Below are positions 1 to 10,744 of a stretch of 37,041 nucleotides of DNA, piece by piece. The DNA is from Azolla pinnata (Eukaryota; Streptophyta; Polypodiopsida; Salviniales; Salviniaceae): contig JBBBWG010000726.1 of the NCBI GenBank assembly GCA_037176905.1, forward strand, positions 1 to 37,041, written 5' to 3'. The first letter of the stretch is position 1, and each line of letters opens with the position of its first letter. The position numbers and the translations under genes are program-made. The notes under the pieces were generated by a model. It did no database searches. It saw only the letters and a program-made list of their open reading frames with translations, and was not told the origin of the DNA.

Positions 1-184
1 AGATGAGTTAGATTTTATGTCATTATCATTGTGTATTACAGCACCTTAAAAGGGCGGGAACTTATTCTACTGTTTTTTTGCTTTTCTTTTTTATTTTGTT
101 TTGTTTTGTTTTTTGTACAGAGACAAGGTTGGTTTTTAGTAATCCAAAACATTATCTACAAGGTTACGAGGCCCGATTTTTCAC

Positions 185-2416
185 CTTCTTCGGCCGCGAG
201 CCTGGTGTAGAGATCGTCGATGTTGGGGCACTTGGAGCGGCAATCGGGCGAGAAGCAGAAGCGGTGAGTGAAAGCGGGCTCCAAGAGGGCATCGGTCGAG
301 AGGCCGACGGTGATCCTTTGAAGTCCGCAAGCGGCCACGCACGCGTCCGTTTCCACCCATTCTGTCAGCTTCTCTGCCAAAACGCCCGATGTCTGCGATG
401 CATCATCGCCCATTTCGTTCATATCGGAGCCAGATCCCAATCCAAAGCCAGATCCAGAGCCAGAGCCAGATCCAGATCCAGAACCAAAGCCAGAGCCAGA
501 TTCAGATTCAAAGCCAGCGTCGGAGTCAGATCCAGATTCAGATTCAGAGCCAGAGCCGAATCCAGATCCAGATCCAGAACCAGAGCCAAGGAAAAGAAAG
601 AACGAAAAAAGAAAACAAGAGATTAATCAGTCAAATCAACAACCCATTCCAATTCCATACATTTTACTTCCCTAAACCCTAAACCCTAAACCCTAAACCC
701 TAAATCCTGACTCCGGCACCTGGAATTTTATTTTATTTTATTTTTATTGTTCCGTTGGAATTTGAACTCTCTCACCTGGCATTTGTAGACGGGCGAGGAT
801 CCGGAGGCGTGGATCTGCTTCTCGAGCACGCATCGCGTTCCCGACGACGATACCGCGAATGCACAGTACTCCGCAGGCAGCTCATCGCACTCCACCATCC
901 CTGCATCGCATGCATCGGATCGGAACTCATCAGCTCAGTCTCAGATGCACATCTACAGATGCCAGATGTGCAGATGTCGATGCAGATGCAGATACGTGAT
1001 CGCATGCATGGGATCGGAATCATCAGCTCAGTCTCAGATGCACATCTACCGATGCCAGATGTGCAGATGTAGATGCAGATGCAGATACGTGATCGCATGC
1101 ATGGGATCGGAATCATCAGCTCAGTCTCTGATGCACATCTACCGATGCCAGATGTGCAGATGTAGATGCAGATGCAGATACGTGATGCACGATCTACGTT
1201 CATACATACGTCGGCACGTGAGCGTATACGTACACTAGATGCGCGTATGTACTGTATATGTCTGTGTGTGTGTATATGCACATCACATCGTGGAATGCGC
1301 ATGTATGCATACATGTACACAGATATGCATAGGAGTAGACGTACACGCACATGCGTACGTACGTATGCACGGTTGATGCATCGTATACGCTTGCGGACAT
1401 GCGTATGTGGAAATCTACGAGTGATTTGCACATTCCTAGAATTATGCAAGTGTTACGTGTAGAATTTCTATAGCCCTGATGATTAGTACGATACGATAGG
1501 ATCATACGGTGTATGCATTGGTAGAATTATACGTAAAATTCGGCCTGATTAAATGCGCGTTACAGGATTATGCAGATTGTGCATACATACAGTAGTATGT
1601 ACAAATGATGCGTAGATTACGTATGGTATGTACATTGTATTATACGTGGTACAAGGTCATAGGATTATACGGCGTATCCAGGATCATAGGATTATACGGC
1701 GTATCCAGGGTCATAGGATTATACGGCGTATCCAGGATCATAGGATTATACTACGTATCTAGTATCATAGTATTATACGTCGTACTTAGGAACGTATAAT
1801 TATACGGTATATGCTTGACAAGTACATTACAGGATAGAATCATCCGTAGAATCCGCCTGATTATACGTACATAGGATCATACAGGTGCATGCATGATCGT
1901 AATTCTACGTAGACTGCGCCTGATATACGATCTTGTGCAGCGTGGGATGATACGGTGTGTGTATGCAGGAGAGAATTCTGCGTAGAATATTGCGCCTGAG
2001 AATGAATGTGTGTGCATTCTAGGATTGCAAAAGCGAAAGAATGCATGCATGATGGAATCAATCGTAGATTGCAGCGCCTGATTATGCACATAGAGTTAGA
2101 TTCTACGAGGATCGTTTCTGATCCGCGGATTTGCTGCGCATGTAAATAAATCCCTGATGGTTATGGGGCGCAGATGAATTTCGCCCAAATGATTGATACC
2201 TGAGACGCCTTGGATCGGGAGGGCCGTGCTGCAGAGCGCGATCAGGAGCAATCCTACCGCCGGCCATGGAATGAACACGGGCGTAGCAGCAGCAGCGGCA
2301 GCGGCAGCGGCAGCTACGTGTTGATTAGACGAAGAATTAGCTGCTGCAGTCTGCAGCGGATGATCAGAGCGGCTATGGCGAGGATGAGGGCGGCTACGGC
2401 GATCCACACAAGCCAT
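185..2416 (-). CDS. PAR1-family (photoassimilate-responsive) secreted Cys-rich protein, 3' end missing
   Basis: Three exons join in phase: 2416-2200, 900-776 and 392-185. They encode 183 residues before the window ends. Residues about 46-68 are a hydrophobic signal segment (PAVGLLLIALCSTALPIQG). The mature part has the PAR1 family signatures CDELPAEYCAFAVSSSGTRC, VETDACVAACGL and CPNIDDLYTRLAAEEG, with many conserved cysteines. PAR1 proteins are plant-specific, probably secreted and of unknown biochemical role; the founding member was identified as sugar/photoassimilate-responsive. Exon 3 has a donor at 184-183 (AAG|GTGAAA) in the place where family members continue with about 10-20 more residues. 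No matching last exon is seen in bases 1-180, so it probably lies outside. If that donor is unused, translation ends at TAG 156-158. Odd feature: about 45 residues rich in Arg, Ser and Ala precede the hydrophobic segment, with no internal in-frame Met. Family assignment is firm; the first exon rests on a perfect phase match and the hydrophobic segment. Confidence 0.86.
395..666 (-). repeat. AG-free hexamer minisatellite at the 3' end of PAR1 intron 2
   Basis: On the gene's sense strand this is a degenerate GGATCT/GGCTCT array (about 420-590) followed upstream by a T/C-rich stretch. It could be read as a Gly-Ser repeat. However, the homology of exon 3 starts right after CAG at 395-393, and no AG dinucleotide occurs on the sense strand from 395 to 666. 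The region therefore behaves as an intron with an unusually long AG-exclusion zone. Confidence 0.75.
671..705. repeat. Interstitial telomere repeat, about 5 x CCCTAAA
   Basis: Four to five consecutive copies of the plant telomere heptamer CCCTAAA lie inside intron 2 of the PAR1 gene. On the sense strand it reads TTTAGGG and sits just upstream of the AG-free zone. It could be a double-strand-break repair scar or a telo-box-like regulatory motif. Confidence 0.9.
911..1184. repeat. Three-copy tandem repeat, period 92-93 bp
   Basis: The landmark TCATCAGCTCAGTCT recurs at 928, 1020 and 1113. Each unit also carries GATGCACATCTAC, GATGTGCAGATG and GATACGTGATCGCATGCATG. The copies are nearly identical, so the expansion is recent. 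It lies in intron 1 of the PAR1 gene, beginning about ten bases from the exon 2 acceptor. Confidence 0.92.
1657..1792. repeat. 27-bp minisatellite, 5 copies, in PAR1 intron 1
   Basis: TCATAGGATTATACGGCGTA recurs at 1657, 1684, 1711, 1738 and 1765, an exact 27-bp period. The first three copies are almost identical and the last two are more degenerate. The flanks (1240-1660 and 1795-2100) hold scattered CGTATAC, TACGTA and ATGCAT words. I see no gene there beyond the intron itself. Confidence 0.92.
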
Positions 2417-2475
2417 GACGATGATGATGATGATGATGATGATGATGATCGCGATGGCGATGGCGATGGTGATCA
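2417..2475 (-). promoter_or_regulatory. GAT/ATC trinucleotide run in the 5' leader of the PAR1 gene
   Basis: About ten GAT units (2420-2449) and several GATGGC units lie directly upstream of the PAR1 start codon; on the sense strand they read ATC. The run reaches to within a few bases of the ATG, so it is probably 5' untranslated leader. A (GA)n run follows at 2529-2543. Confidence 0.55.
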
Positions 2476-2804
2476 GGCCTTTGGATTGATGATCTGCAGA
2501 TCGCTGATCACCCGCTGCAGTGCAGGGGCGAGAGAGAGAGAGAAAGATACGTACGGTATACGGGTAGATACGTATTAATAGACGGCGTATGCTTGCGTTG
2601 TATACGTATATATATACCTCCGTATTTATTCAAATCATGTTAAGATTCCAAAGGACGCGAGAGCTCCAAACCGAACTACACATGCACATTCCGATCTCCC
2701 CCCATCACACCATTCTTAAATTAATCCATATAATTAGAATCGCAGACCTTTATTATATATACATCGATACGTATATATATACGCATATGTGTATTTGTGC
2801 ACGT

Positions 2805-3370
2805 ATTTTATACGTCTGAATGTAACCACGTACATCTACTCCTATGTTCTACCGTTGATCCATGGGAATCTTACATTCACTAATCATGATTGTGTATTTT
2901 ATGTACGTATTTTATACGTCTGAATGTAACCACATACATCTACTTCTATGATGTTCTACCGTTGATCCATGGGACTCTTACAAAATCGACGCGTAGCAAT
3001 CGAGATTAATGGCTTGAGCGATAATCACGACTTCGCTAATCATGATTGTGTCTTTATGTACGTATTTTATACGTCCAAATGTAACCGCATACATCTACTT
3101 CTATGATGTTCTACCGTTGATCCATGGGAATCTTACACGACATAACGATCAAGATTAATGGCTTGAGCGATAATCGCGACTTCACTAATCACGATGACGA
3201 TGAAGAACCCTCGGGTTAACACGTTTTAACCACGTAACATCTACTTCTACATTCGATCCTTGATCCATGGGAATCTCCTACAATATGGCAGCATAATGGT
3301 CAGGGATTAAGGCTAAATGATAATCACAACTTCCCTAATCATGATCAAGAACCCTCAGGTTAAACAACGT
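2805..3370. repeat. Four degenerate tandem copies of a 100-165 bp unit between PAR1 and MAD1
   Basis: Units begin near 2805, 2906, 3065 and 3230. They share TTTTATACGTC, GTAACCACATACATCTACTT, CGTTGATCCATGGGAATCTT, GATTAATGGCTTGAGCGATA and CTAATCATGAT, with the last word marking the unit end. The first copy is internally shortened and the last is the most diverged. No coding potential is seen. It lies between the PAR1 promoter and the 3' end of MAD1. Confidence 0.85.
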
Positions 3371-4081
3371 TTGGATTCGCTTACCTGCAGGGATCGATTC
3401 GAAACAAATCGTTGTGATCGAGCCGAAATCATGAATCATCAGAATAATCCTTTCAAATAAACATTGCTGTGATTACACCATGTTCCATTTCGATCAGCTT
3501 CATCTACATATTCGCTGTACAGTTTCCCATAAACATTTGGTTAGCGCATGATCCCCATAAATAATCAATGGAAGCAACAACTACAAAGAATACGAAAATA
3601 CGGTAGAGCGGTGCAATGAATGATGGCAAAAGGAAACCGATGTATACATTACCAAAACTAAGTACAAAACTAATTACAACTGCCATCACAATATGACGTG
3701 TAGCTCGATTAAGAAGCAATCCAAAACATCCCATCTTCCACTTTTCTGACAATGCAAGAATGTGAGCTTCTCTTGCAAGATGGCCTACTAGATTAACATA
3801 ATTCTCTCTTATCGAACACTAAGTAGATCACACACGGTATTATCAAAAACCTCGGATGATTATCCCCGGGTAATATCACCACTACAATCACATCGAAACC
3901 ATCAGGCATTGCAATTCCACCTTGTACCGTAGTGGTACTCGCTGCAGGTACCACGCAATCAGGTACCAAGCACCTCTGCAAAAAATCTCTGCAAAGAACA
4001 CAAGTCATGAGCACTTCAGGAATCAGGAACAATATGTGGCCCTCCTCAATTAAGAGTTGAATCATCTTACTCTGATCATGA
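3371..4081. other. MAD1 3' flank; two hydrophobic ORFs of doubtful status
   Basis: This stretch follows the MAD1 stop codon on the minus strand. It contains two overlapping-frame hydrophobic minus-strand ORFs, 4065-3793 (90 codons) and 3752-3504 (82 codons, open further upstream to about 3805). The second has two plausible membrane-spanning stretches. I recognise no family, codon context or start, and AT-rich DNA easily gives hydrophobic ORFs. It may be the MAD1 3' UTR or a decayed membrane-protein gene. Confidence 0.3.
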
Positions 4082-7000
4082 TCAATTGCACGTGCTTCTG
4101 TTGAATAGTTCTGATGTTAAATTTGCAGTGAATGCTGGAATTGATTTGAATTTCTTGCAGTAAACATCAACCTGCGTACATTGATACAAAATGATGCATG
4201 TGTAGGCCCTAAGTCTCAGCTTTTTATTTGAAGGACCCTCATGCTAATCGAATTCATACAGACAATTTTGCATTGATAAAGAAGATAGATGCTCTGACCA
4301 TCCTTGATATTTCTGGAGAGGATACATATTTGGTCGCCTGCAAAATTCATCACTCAAAATGTAAGTTATCACCAGCAAAGCCAAGCGCCCAAGCCCCCCA
4401 AAAATCAAGCATATTACCCGCAGATTCATACGATTTGACTCTAGCAGAAACTCCATAGTTTCATCTTCATTCTGTGCATAGATTGATTGAAGTGTGAACA
4501 GTGTGACAGTCATGCCAGTTGAAACCTGTTGTTCCTCGCTCATCTCAACCTGCAAGTAGGTGAGATGGCCAATCTGATCAGTTCAGCCTCAACATAGCTT
4601 CAGAACCCTTTTCGATACCATAAACTTCTTACCATGTATCCAAATAGCAGGCAACATGCTTGCCGGAACAAGGAAATTTTCTCTGCAAATACTTTCTTAT
4701 ACCTGCATAGAATGAATATTATGTTTATCCCACGTATATAAAACATTAGCCATATCTTGAAACCAATTTCAGTAATTGTCAAGAAAATACACTACCAAAA
4801 CAATACACAGTTGTAAAGCTAAGAGAATATAGAACATGAGCAAATTCGATAACTTAATATTGCATTCCTTTCGCCCTCAGTTCCTTTATCTAAAATGATT
4901 GTTAATGAAATTCAACTGAAAAATATCATTTGAAAAATAAAGTCTTGCCTTGCCTCTCGTTTCTCCAGTGAGATAACTTGCTTGCGTAACAGTGACATTT
5001 CTGTACTTTGACTGCATTCCATCCCTACGAAATGAAGGCAATATGAAATCAGGCACATGACTTCAATTACAATTCCTATCAGCAATTTATGTATCACTTT
5101 AAAAAGATGCTGTAAACAAAAAAGAAAAAGCTTTTTTTCTAGAGCTTAAGCCTGAGCAGATATAGCCTCTGGGAGGAAGATCAAAGAATTCGAAACACTT
5201 TTAAAGACATTGGATCGTTAAACATATGGACACAATATAGCCTTAGGGACACTACTTACACCTAATATCCTGCCGAAGGATAGACCTTCTATTTTATGGC
5301 CCAAAGATTTTAGGATTATGAAAAGGAGAAAAAAGCATTAAGATGACCAATGTGATTGCAAAATGCAAATGAAGTAACAGAATGAATGTTTACAAAATCG
5401 ATCCAGCATATCTGATAAAATTCATTTATACTAAACATAAAAATTGTACCTTCATTCAACCTATTGTCTTCTACCGACTTCAATTTTTCACGCAAGCTCT
5501 GGATTTCTGCAAGAAGAACTTGCTTCTCAGATTTGAAATCCAAGTTCTCCACCATGTGGACAACTCTAGTTGACAAGGGATCGTAGTCTCCACGTCCTAA
5601 CTGCAGCAGAAAAATATTCAATTTCTTTCTTATACACACATGCAGCGCACAAATACACAAGCCACATGAAATTTGTTCACATGCAACATACTCAATCTGT
5701 AAGACATCAAAAGTAAGTCTTGCAGTTTTCCATCAAGATTTAATTGAGTTATTACATGAACAAGTGGGACTCAAAGAGTTAGAAGACAGCCATGGATGCC
5801 TGAGTTTTAACGCCACTCAGTATCATGAAACATATACTCAAAAAATTATGCAACGTGAGTTGCCTTGCCTAAGAGGACTACAATCAAACACAGTTACATC
5901 ATTGTCCACCCCATTTGTTCTCCTGCTTTTCTTTGAGAGACTTGGATGGTGATAGACATTATGAAACATGGAATTTTATCCTATATGAGCATTAGATTAT
6001 TGTATTTGTAATCATCATTGTGCTCTCATAAATAAGTGGATACTCAAATACAGCTGTACGCTCTGCCTCGTGAGTCAGATTAGCCTAAGAAAACGTTAAT
6101 ATGTCTTTCTTTCTTTCTTTTCTCAAAAAGGTTTAGGGTTTAGGGTTTCGGGTTTAGGGTGTAGGGTTTAGTATATTTGGCTAAAATTCCTAGTTCTAAA
6201 CCTGAGGTAATATACTAAGCTAAATTAATATTACCGTATTTCTTAGTGTAGAGTTAATATGAATGTGCTACCTCCATAGAAGTATAACGTGAGGCACACA
6301 TAATCCTTCAGCATATGAGTGTATGTGAGATCGCAAAGGGCCAACTTATTACCTTTGTTTCTGCTTTCGCTAAGTCTAATCTTAGCATTTCACCTTCCTG
6401 TTGAAGATTGTCTATCAATGCCTTCAATTCCTGCATAGGCAGGGAACCGATTCAACTTACAATATGGCAGTTCAAGCACGACAATGGATATAGAGATTAT
6501 GTTCTAGAGTGTACCTGAATCAGATTTTCTTTGGCATTCTCAGAAGTCGACACACCAATATCCATCTTATTTCGAGATGAAAGAATCACATCTTCCTCAT
6601 CATATGAAGATAAGATCACTTGTAAGCCATCTCTTTCTTTTGTAAGAAGATCCACCTATACAATTCTTAATCCATCACAAATATTCCTTCTTGCTGTCGC
6701 TCCATGAATTTTTTTTAAATATCACAAGCTTATATCCATTGCCTTTACTGTTTACTTCCCATTGCCATTGAAAGCAGGTTAACACTAAAGGATGCACAAA
6801 ATTCAATGCATGTTATTACCACAAGAGTGACGACAGAAGAGAGGAGGATTCGAAGACCAGAAACGGTGATAGTTGAGCTCAGGCATTCATGTGGGGTATA
6901 ACGTAAGGCCGGCAGCTGCATGAGCTCTATAATGGTGCACATGCTAAGATGGAGAGCCATGATAAAGCAAGAGAAAAAGAGAGAGATTTGATTATTGTCT

Positions 7001-10000
7001 TCGCAGATCAAATATGACCTATGAGACAAAGGAAATGCTCGTCATTTTCTGCAAGAAATATCATAGCAAAATCAAACGATACATTGGCCGGGAAATTAGT
7101 AAGTGATCTCCTTGAATTAATTACGATGATTAATGGCTTAGTTCCATCATACGGCGCATGGTGCTATTTTATTTCTAATATGCACAATTAGAAGCTTGAC
7201 CTTCAAAAGCATGTCATCCCAATCTTGTCTTAAAGGACACGAAAAGGCAAATGAAGCCTCACATACTTATAATGTGCATCTCCTTTTTATACGATGTTTT
7301 AGTAGAAGAATCTCTGATTCCTCGCCTATTTGTCACCAATTCCAGTTTCTACTCCAAAGTACTGGGAGACAGTAAGCACTGTCTATAGAACTGTTCTCAA
7401 TCATGTTGTTTTGTGTCTTCATGCTGGGGTTCACATGCATCCAAGATAAGATTGCTTTTTTATTTAAGTTTCATTTATGCATGAATCATAGTTCATTCTC
7501 CGTTCATATTTCTTTCTTTTACATGACAACCCGTCTACTAATCCATGTTCTTCTATCCTAGACCCAGCCTTTTGTTTTGCTTGACTCCTGGATGGAATGG
7601 TATAAAATCTTGTCTATTTGCTTCATTATGAGTATAATAATTAGGATATTTCCCAATGAATTCAATCCTTGTTAGTAATCAGCTGTATTAAATGTATCAA
7701 AGGCAACACTAAAATTTTACCAGTTAAGAGTAACATTGAAAGGCTTAAAATATTAACACAGTTTTATGTTATACATATTTTAAGTTGAAAAATAAATTAC
7801 TTTACCAGAGTTAGATGCTACAAACATTAATGCCTAGTAGAATAAACACAACAGATCATCATCAGGCAGCAACGTAGTATTATTTATATGAAAACTATCA
7901 GAAGTCACGGTTATTTTCATAAATATCGTATCACTCAGGAATTGGAGGCCAACAACTTGAAGTGATAACCAATGCATAGAAGAAATGAATATTGCAGTGT
8001 AAAATCCAGCAAAGACATTACAGAAGTTTGGCAATAGCTTTACCTTCCTTTTCAGCCTCTGATTCTGCATTTCCAAATCATTTTGATTCTGACTCTGCAA
8101 TTCCATCAGAGCTGCTTCGGCTCTCTCAGCCCTTAGTCTCTCAATCTCAAGATTTTCCTCTAATAGTTTAACACTCGCATGGATTTGTTTGGCTCTTGTA
8201 GCCTCTTTAACCACAGATTCCTATATAAGCCGAAAAAAATCCAAGCTAGTCATTCATGAAAAAACTAAACATCATGAGTACCATGTGCCCACAGATCAAG
8301 AGGAAACTCTAGTGCCATTTTGGCGATTGATGTGGAGCTAGCGGCACTTGGGGAGTTCATAACTCGTTTACAGATGCAGCAATAAACACAATAATTTATG
8401 ATGTAGCATATACAAGCTCAAGGCTAGGGCAACATATAAGACAAGTGCCTACCTCAGACAAGCGTTGTTGGAGATGATTACATTCAGATTGAATGGTTTG
8501 GACTTCAGCTTCAGCAATCTGCACTCTAGACGTTTCAGCAGATTTCTGAATAACAAATATTCTAGAATTCAGCTAGGTTGACACTGAAACAGAAACTTCC
8601 TGAAATAATGTTGAGTTTTATTCCCTCATAATTTACCACATGCGCTTTGTCCCATTCTCAAGCAAACATATGTGCATTTTGAACAACTATAGTCAATTTC
8701 ATCCCTTTTCTCTCTTCAGGAGAGTTTATCAAGTGCACATTTGGGGAAATGCACTTGATAAACTCTCCTTTAATATAGGAGAAATCACGGATACATATTA
8801 GCTTTCCTTGGAAACCACAAACATTTTTGTGGATCAAATCATTCTTTGTGCACCTCTATATTAGCTTTAGATGCATCCTGTTGAACATCCTTCTGCAGTC
8901 TGTTAATGCATTCTTCCAGCCATAAAATTTGCGTCTTTGATTCCTCTTTAGTTTTATTTAATTCACACTCTATAGATACAATTTGATTGAATGCGGCGTT
9001 CAGTCTTATTTCTGCTTCTGAACGATGTCGCATCTCTTGCTGGAGTTTAACCTGAATATACCATCTAACATAGGTTAAATGAATTTACTCGAGCAAACAT
9101 CTTAATCTACATATAATAAAAGCATGTTACAGAATATCCACACCACCTCAAGCTCCTGACACCGCTTGAACTGTACACGATACATCTCCTCAACCCGTTC
9201 CATTTCTCTGATATATTTTTCCTTTATCTCTCTCTCACAAACACTTGTTACTGCCTCCTCATGCTCCAACCCCTCTATCTGTTCCACTACACCCTTTTCT
9301 ACATTTAAAACAAGTAGTATCCTAAGTAAAACAACATATTATCTGACTAAAACATTCAAACGGGCATTGTGTGGACATGAAAGTCAATTTTCTTTACATT
9401 GACTAGATACAGTGAATTCAGGAAGGACAAACCCATCACAAAGCCAAGGAATTGTTTAGTTCATTACAGTAATAGATGTCAATTTCTAGAACTAGACAGA
9501 CAGAAAACCTCCACAGCCCTACCCTGTAGTACTTTCCCAATCCCACTCCAAAAATACATCCGCCAGCTTAAACTAAATTGCCAACATCTGAATATTCCAA
9601 TTGTCGATGCCACATAAAATTTTGAAATTCGATATCTTACTGCTGAAGATATGAACTTTTATATGTTTTCTGCTTTTGGATCTTATTGTGAATCCGAATA
9701 TGTCAAGTTGTAGAAAGAAGAGAAGAGATAAAGTACTCTACCTATAAATTCCAGGTTTTTTCGATCTGGAAATTATATGGCATCACAGCTAGTACTCTCA
9801 GACTATTTCATTCACAAAAGTCTCCACATCATCTTCTTTGGATGGGGGTGATTGTCAAAATACCCTACTTTTACTTTGGTAATGTCAAAATATTCTTATA
9901 AGAATTGACAATTTGCCTTAAGTTTTACTCTTGGGCTAAGAGAAGGAGAGAATCACAGATACTTTTCACGGAAATGCTCGACTCAAAGATCAGAGATGCA

Positions 10001-10696
10001 TCTTACTTTCATCGAATTTCATAATACCTTACTGTCGTTTACACTACATATCAGCTATCCTTATATCAGCCACAATATCGTGCCGTTGTTTACTTCATAT
10101 ATACCATCCATCCTTATATCTTACCTTTTTCAACTGTCATATAATATCTTACCTCTTACAAAGCGTCTGTATTTGTAATCTACCGGAGTGCCTCCCAATC
10201 AGGGTAACAATTAATTCCTTATAATCATTCCACTACACAAAGCCAAAATATATTGTTACCTGCGGACCCATCTGAGTTCTGTAGATACTCGGCTTGTGGT
10301 AAAATATCTGCAATGTCCTTCGGTTGCTCTGCTGGTTCCGCCGAGACCTCGGACTTGACCTGTAGCAAAGCAAAATGGACTCTTTTGAAAAGCTTTATAG
10401 CAATGCAAAAACCATCCCCGGCTCAGTGCAAGCCCCAGTTTCCACGGTTCACAACCTCTCCGTTTCCAATCATCCTCAATAAAGGTAGGAAGGCCGCAAA
10501 ACGTACAGGAAGCTTTGCAAACAAGAGAGCGAGCGCGCACGAGGTAGCTATGGCTTACCGGTTGCAGAAGTGGAGAGACGCTGCGACGGCGATCGTCTTC
10601 GTTACCGATTCGTCCGTCTACTTCTTCCTCCGCGGTGGGGGCCGGCGGAGAAGGAAGGCAAGCTCTCCTGTTGGCTGGGGGTGTGCGGAGCATCAT
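4082..10696 (-). CDS. MAD1: MAD1, spindle-assembly-checkpoint coiled-coil protein
   Basis: Fourteen exons join in phase: 10696-10559, 10359-10260, 9298-9147, 9051-8854, 8545-8453, 8220-8044, 6655-6515, 6430-6353, 5600-5450, 5024-4949, 4702-4633, 4549-4418, 4337-4299 and 4171-4082 (544 residues). MAD1 recruits and templates MAD2 at unattached kinetochores and docks at the nuclear envelope. Landmarks: N-terminal MLRTPP; heptad-rich coiled coil (residues about 80-360); LLTKERDGL..ILSSYDEE (about 289-307); RGDYDPLSTRVVHM (362-375), aligned with the MAD2-interaction region; YKKVFAEKISLFRQACCLLF (436-455), start of the C-terminal RWD-like domain; TLFTLQSIYAQNEDETMEF; and the ending SIPAFTANL..FNR. 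At 544 residues it is shorter than the roughly 720 of angiosperm MAD1. The deficit is N-terminal, so an exon between 10260 and 9298 may be missed. Intron 10 uses a GC donor. The start could be either of two adjacent ATGs (10696, 10693). Confidence 0.93.
6129..6171. repeat. Degenerate interstitial telomere repeat (TTTAGGG) in MAD1 intron 8
   Basis: GGTTTAGGGTTTAGGGTTTC followed by GGGTTTAGGGTGTAGGG gives about six heptamers with point changes. It lies between MAD1 exons 8 and 9. It is more diverged than the array at 671-705, so it is probably older. Confidence 0.85.
8718..8769. repeat. Perfect 20-bp inverted repeat (hairpin) in MAD1 intron 4
   Basis: The left arm, 8718-8737 (AGGAGAGTTTATCAAGTGCA), is exactly complementary to the right arm, 8750-8769. 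The loop is 12 nt. The arm length and small loop would fit a short foldback or MITE relic, or the stem of a small-RNA hairpin. The pairing stops right outside the arms, so a canonical longer pre-miRNA foldback is not evident. Confidence 0.88.
9742..9765 (-). other. Possible 24-nt microexon of MAD1
   Basis: The segment is flanked by CCAG upstream and GTAGAG downstream on the sense strand. It is 24 nt long, so it would keep the phase between exons 2 and 3 and add eight residues (DRKNLEFI, counting the shared codon). There is no homology support, so it is only a candidate. Confidence 0.2.
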
Positions 10697-10744
10697 GGCA
10701 GGCACAAGGCAGGGAAGAATGAAGCAGAGAAACGGACGACGGAT

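Noticed and set aside
156..626. Gly-Ser repeat protein or fusion of the repeat with PAR1 exon 3
   Set aside because: The conserved PAR1 sequence resumes exactly after CAG at 395-393, in phase with the previous exon, and no AG exists upstream in the repeat to serve as an acceptor.
911..1792. CRISPR-like or satellite array
   Set aside because: The copies are directly contiguous, without unique spacers, in a plant intron. These are ordinary minisatellites.
3504..4065. Small membrane-protein gene on the minus strand
   Set aside because: The two hydrophobic ORFs are in different frames with no recognisable family or splice pattern. They lie in the MAD1 3' flank and may be chance.
4254..4337. TGA at 4256-4254 as the MAD1 stop
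   Set aside because: Splicing at 4299 to 4171 restores the conserved C-terminal sequence SIPAFTANL..FNR, so the TGA lies in an intron of the main form.
6745..7029. Extra MAD1 exon in the 1.4-kb intron 6
   Set aside because: Exons 6 and 7 join directly as RLKRK-VDLLTKERDGL, matching the continuous sequence in other MAD1 proteins. The hydrophobic ORF here does not fit a coiled coil.
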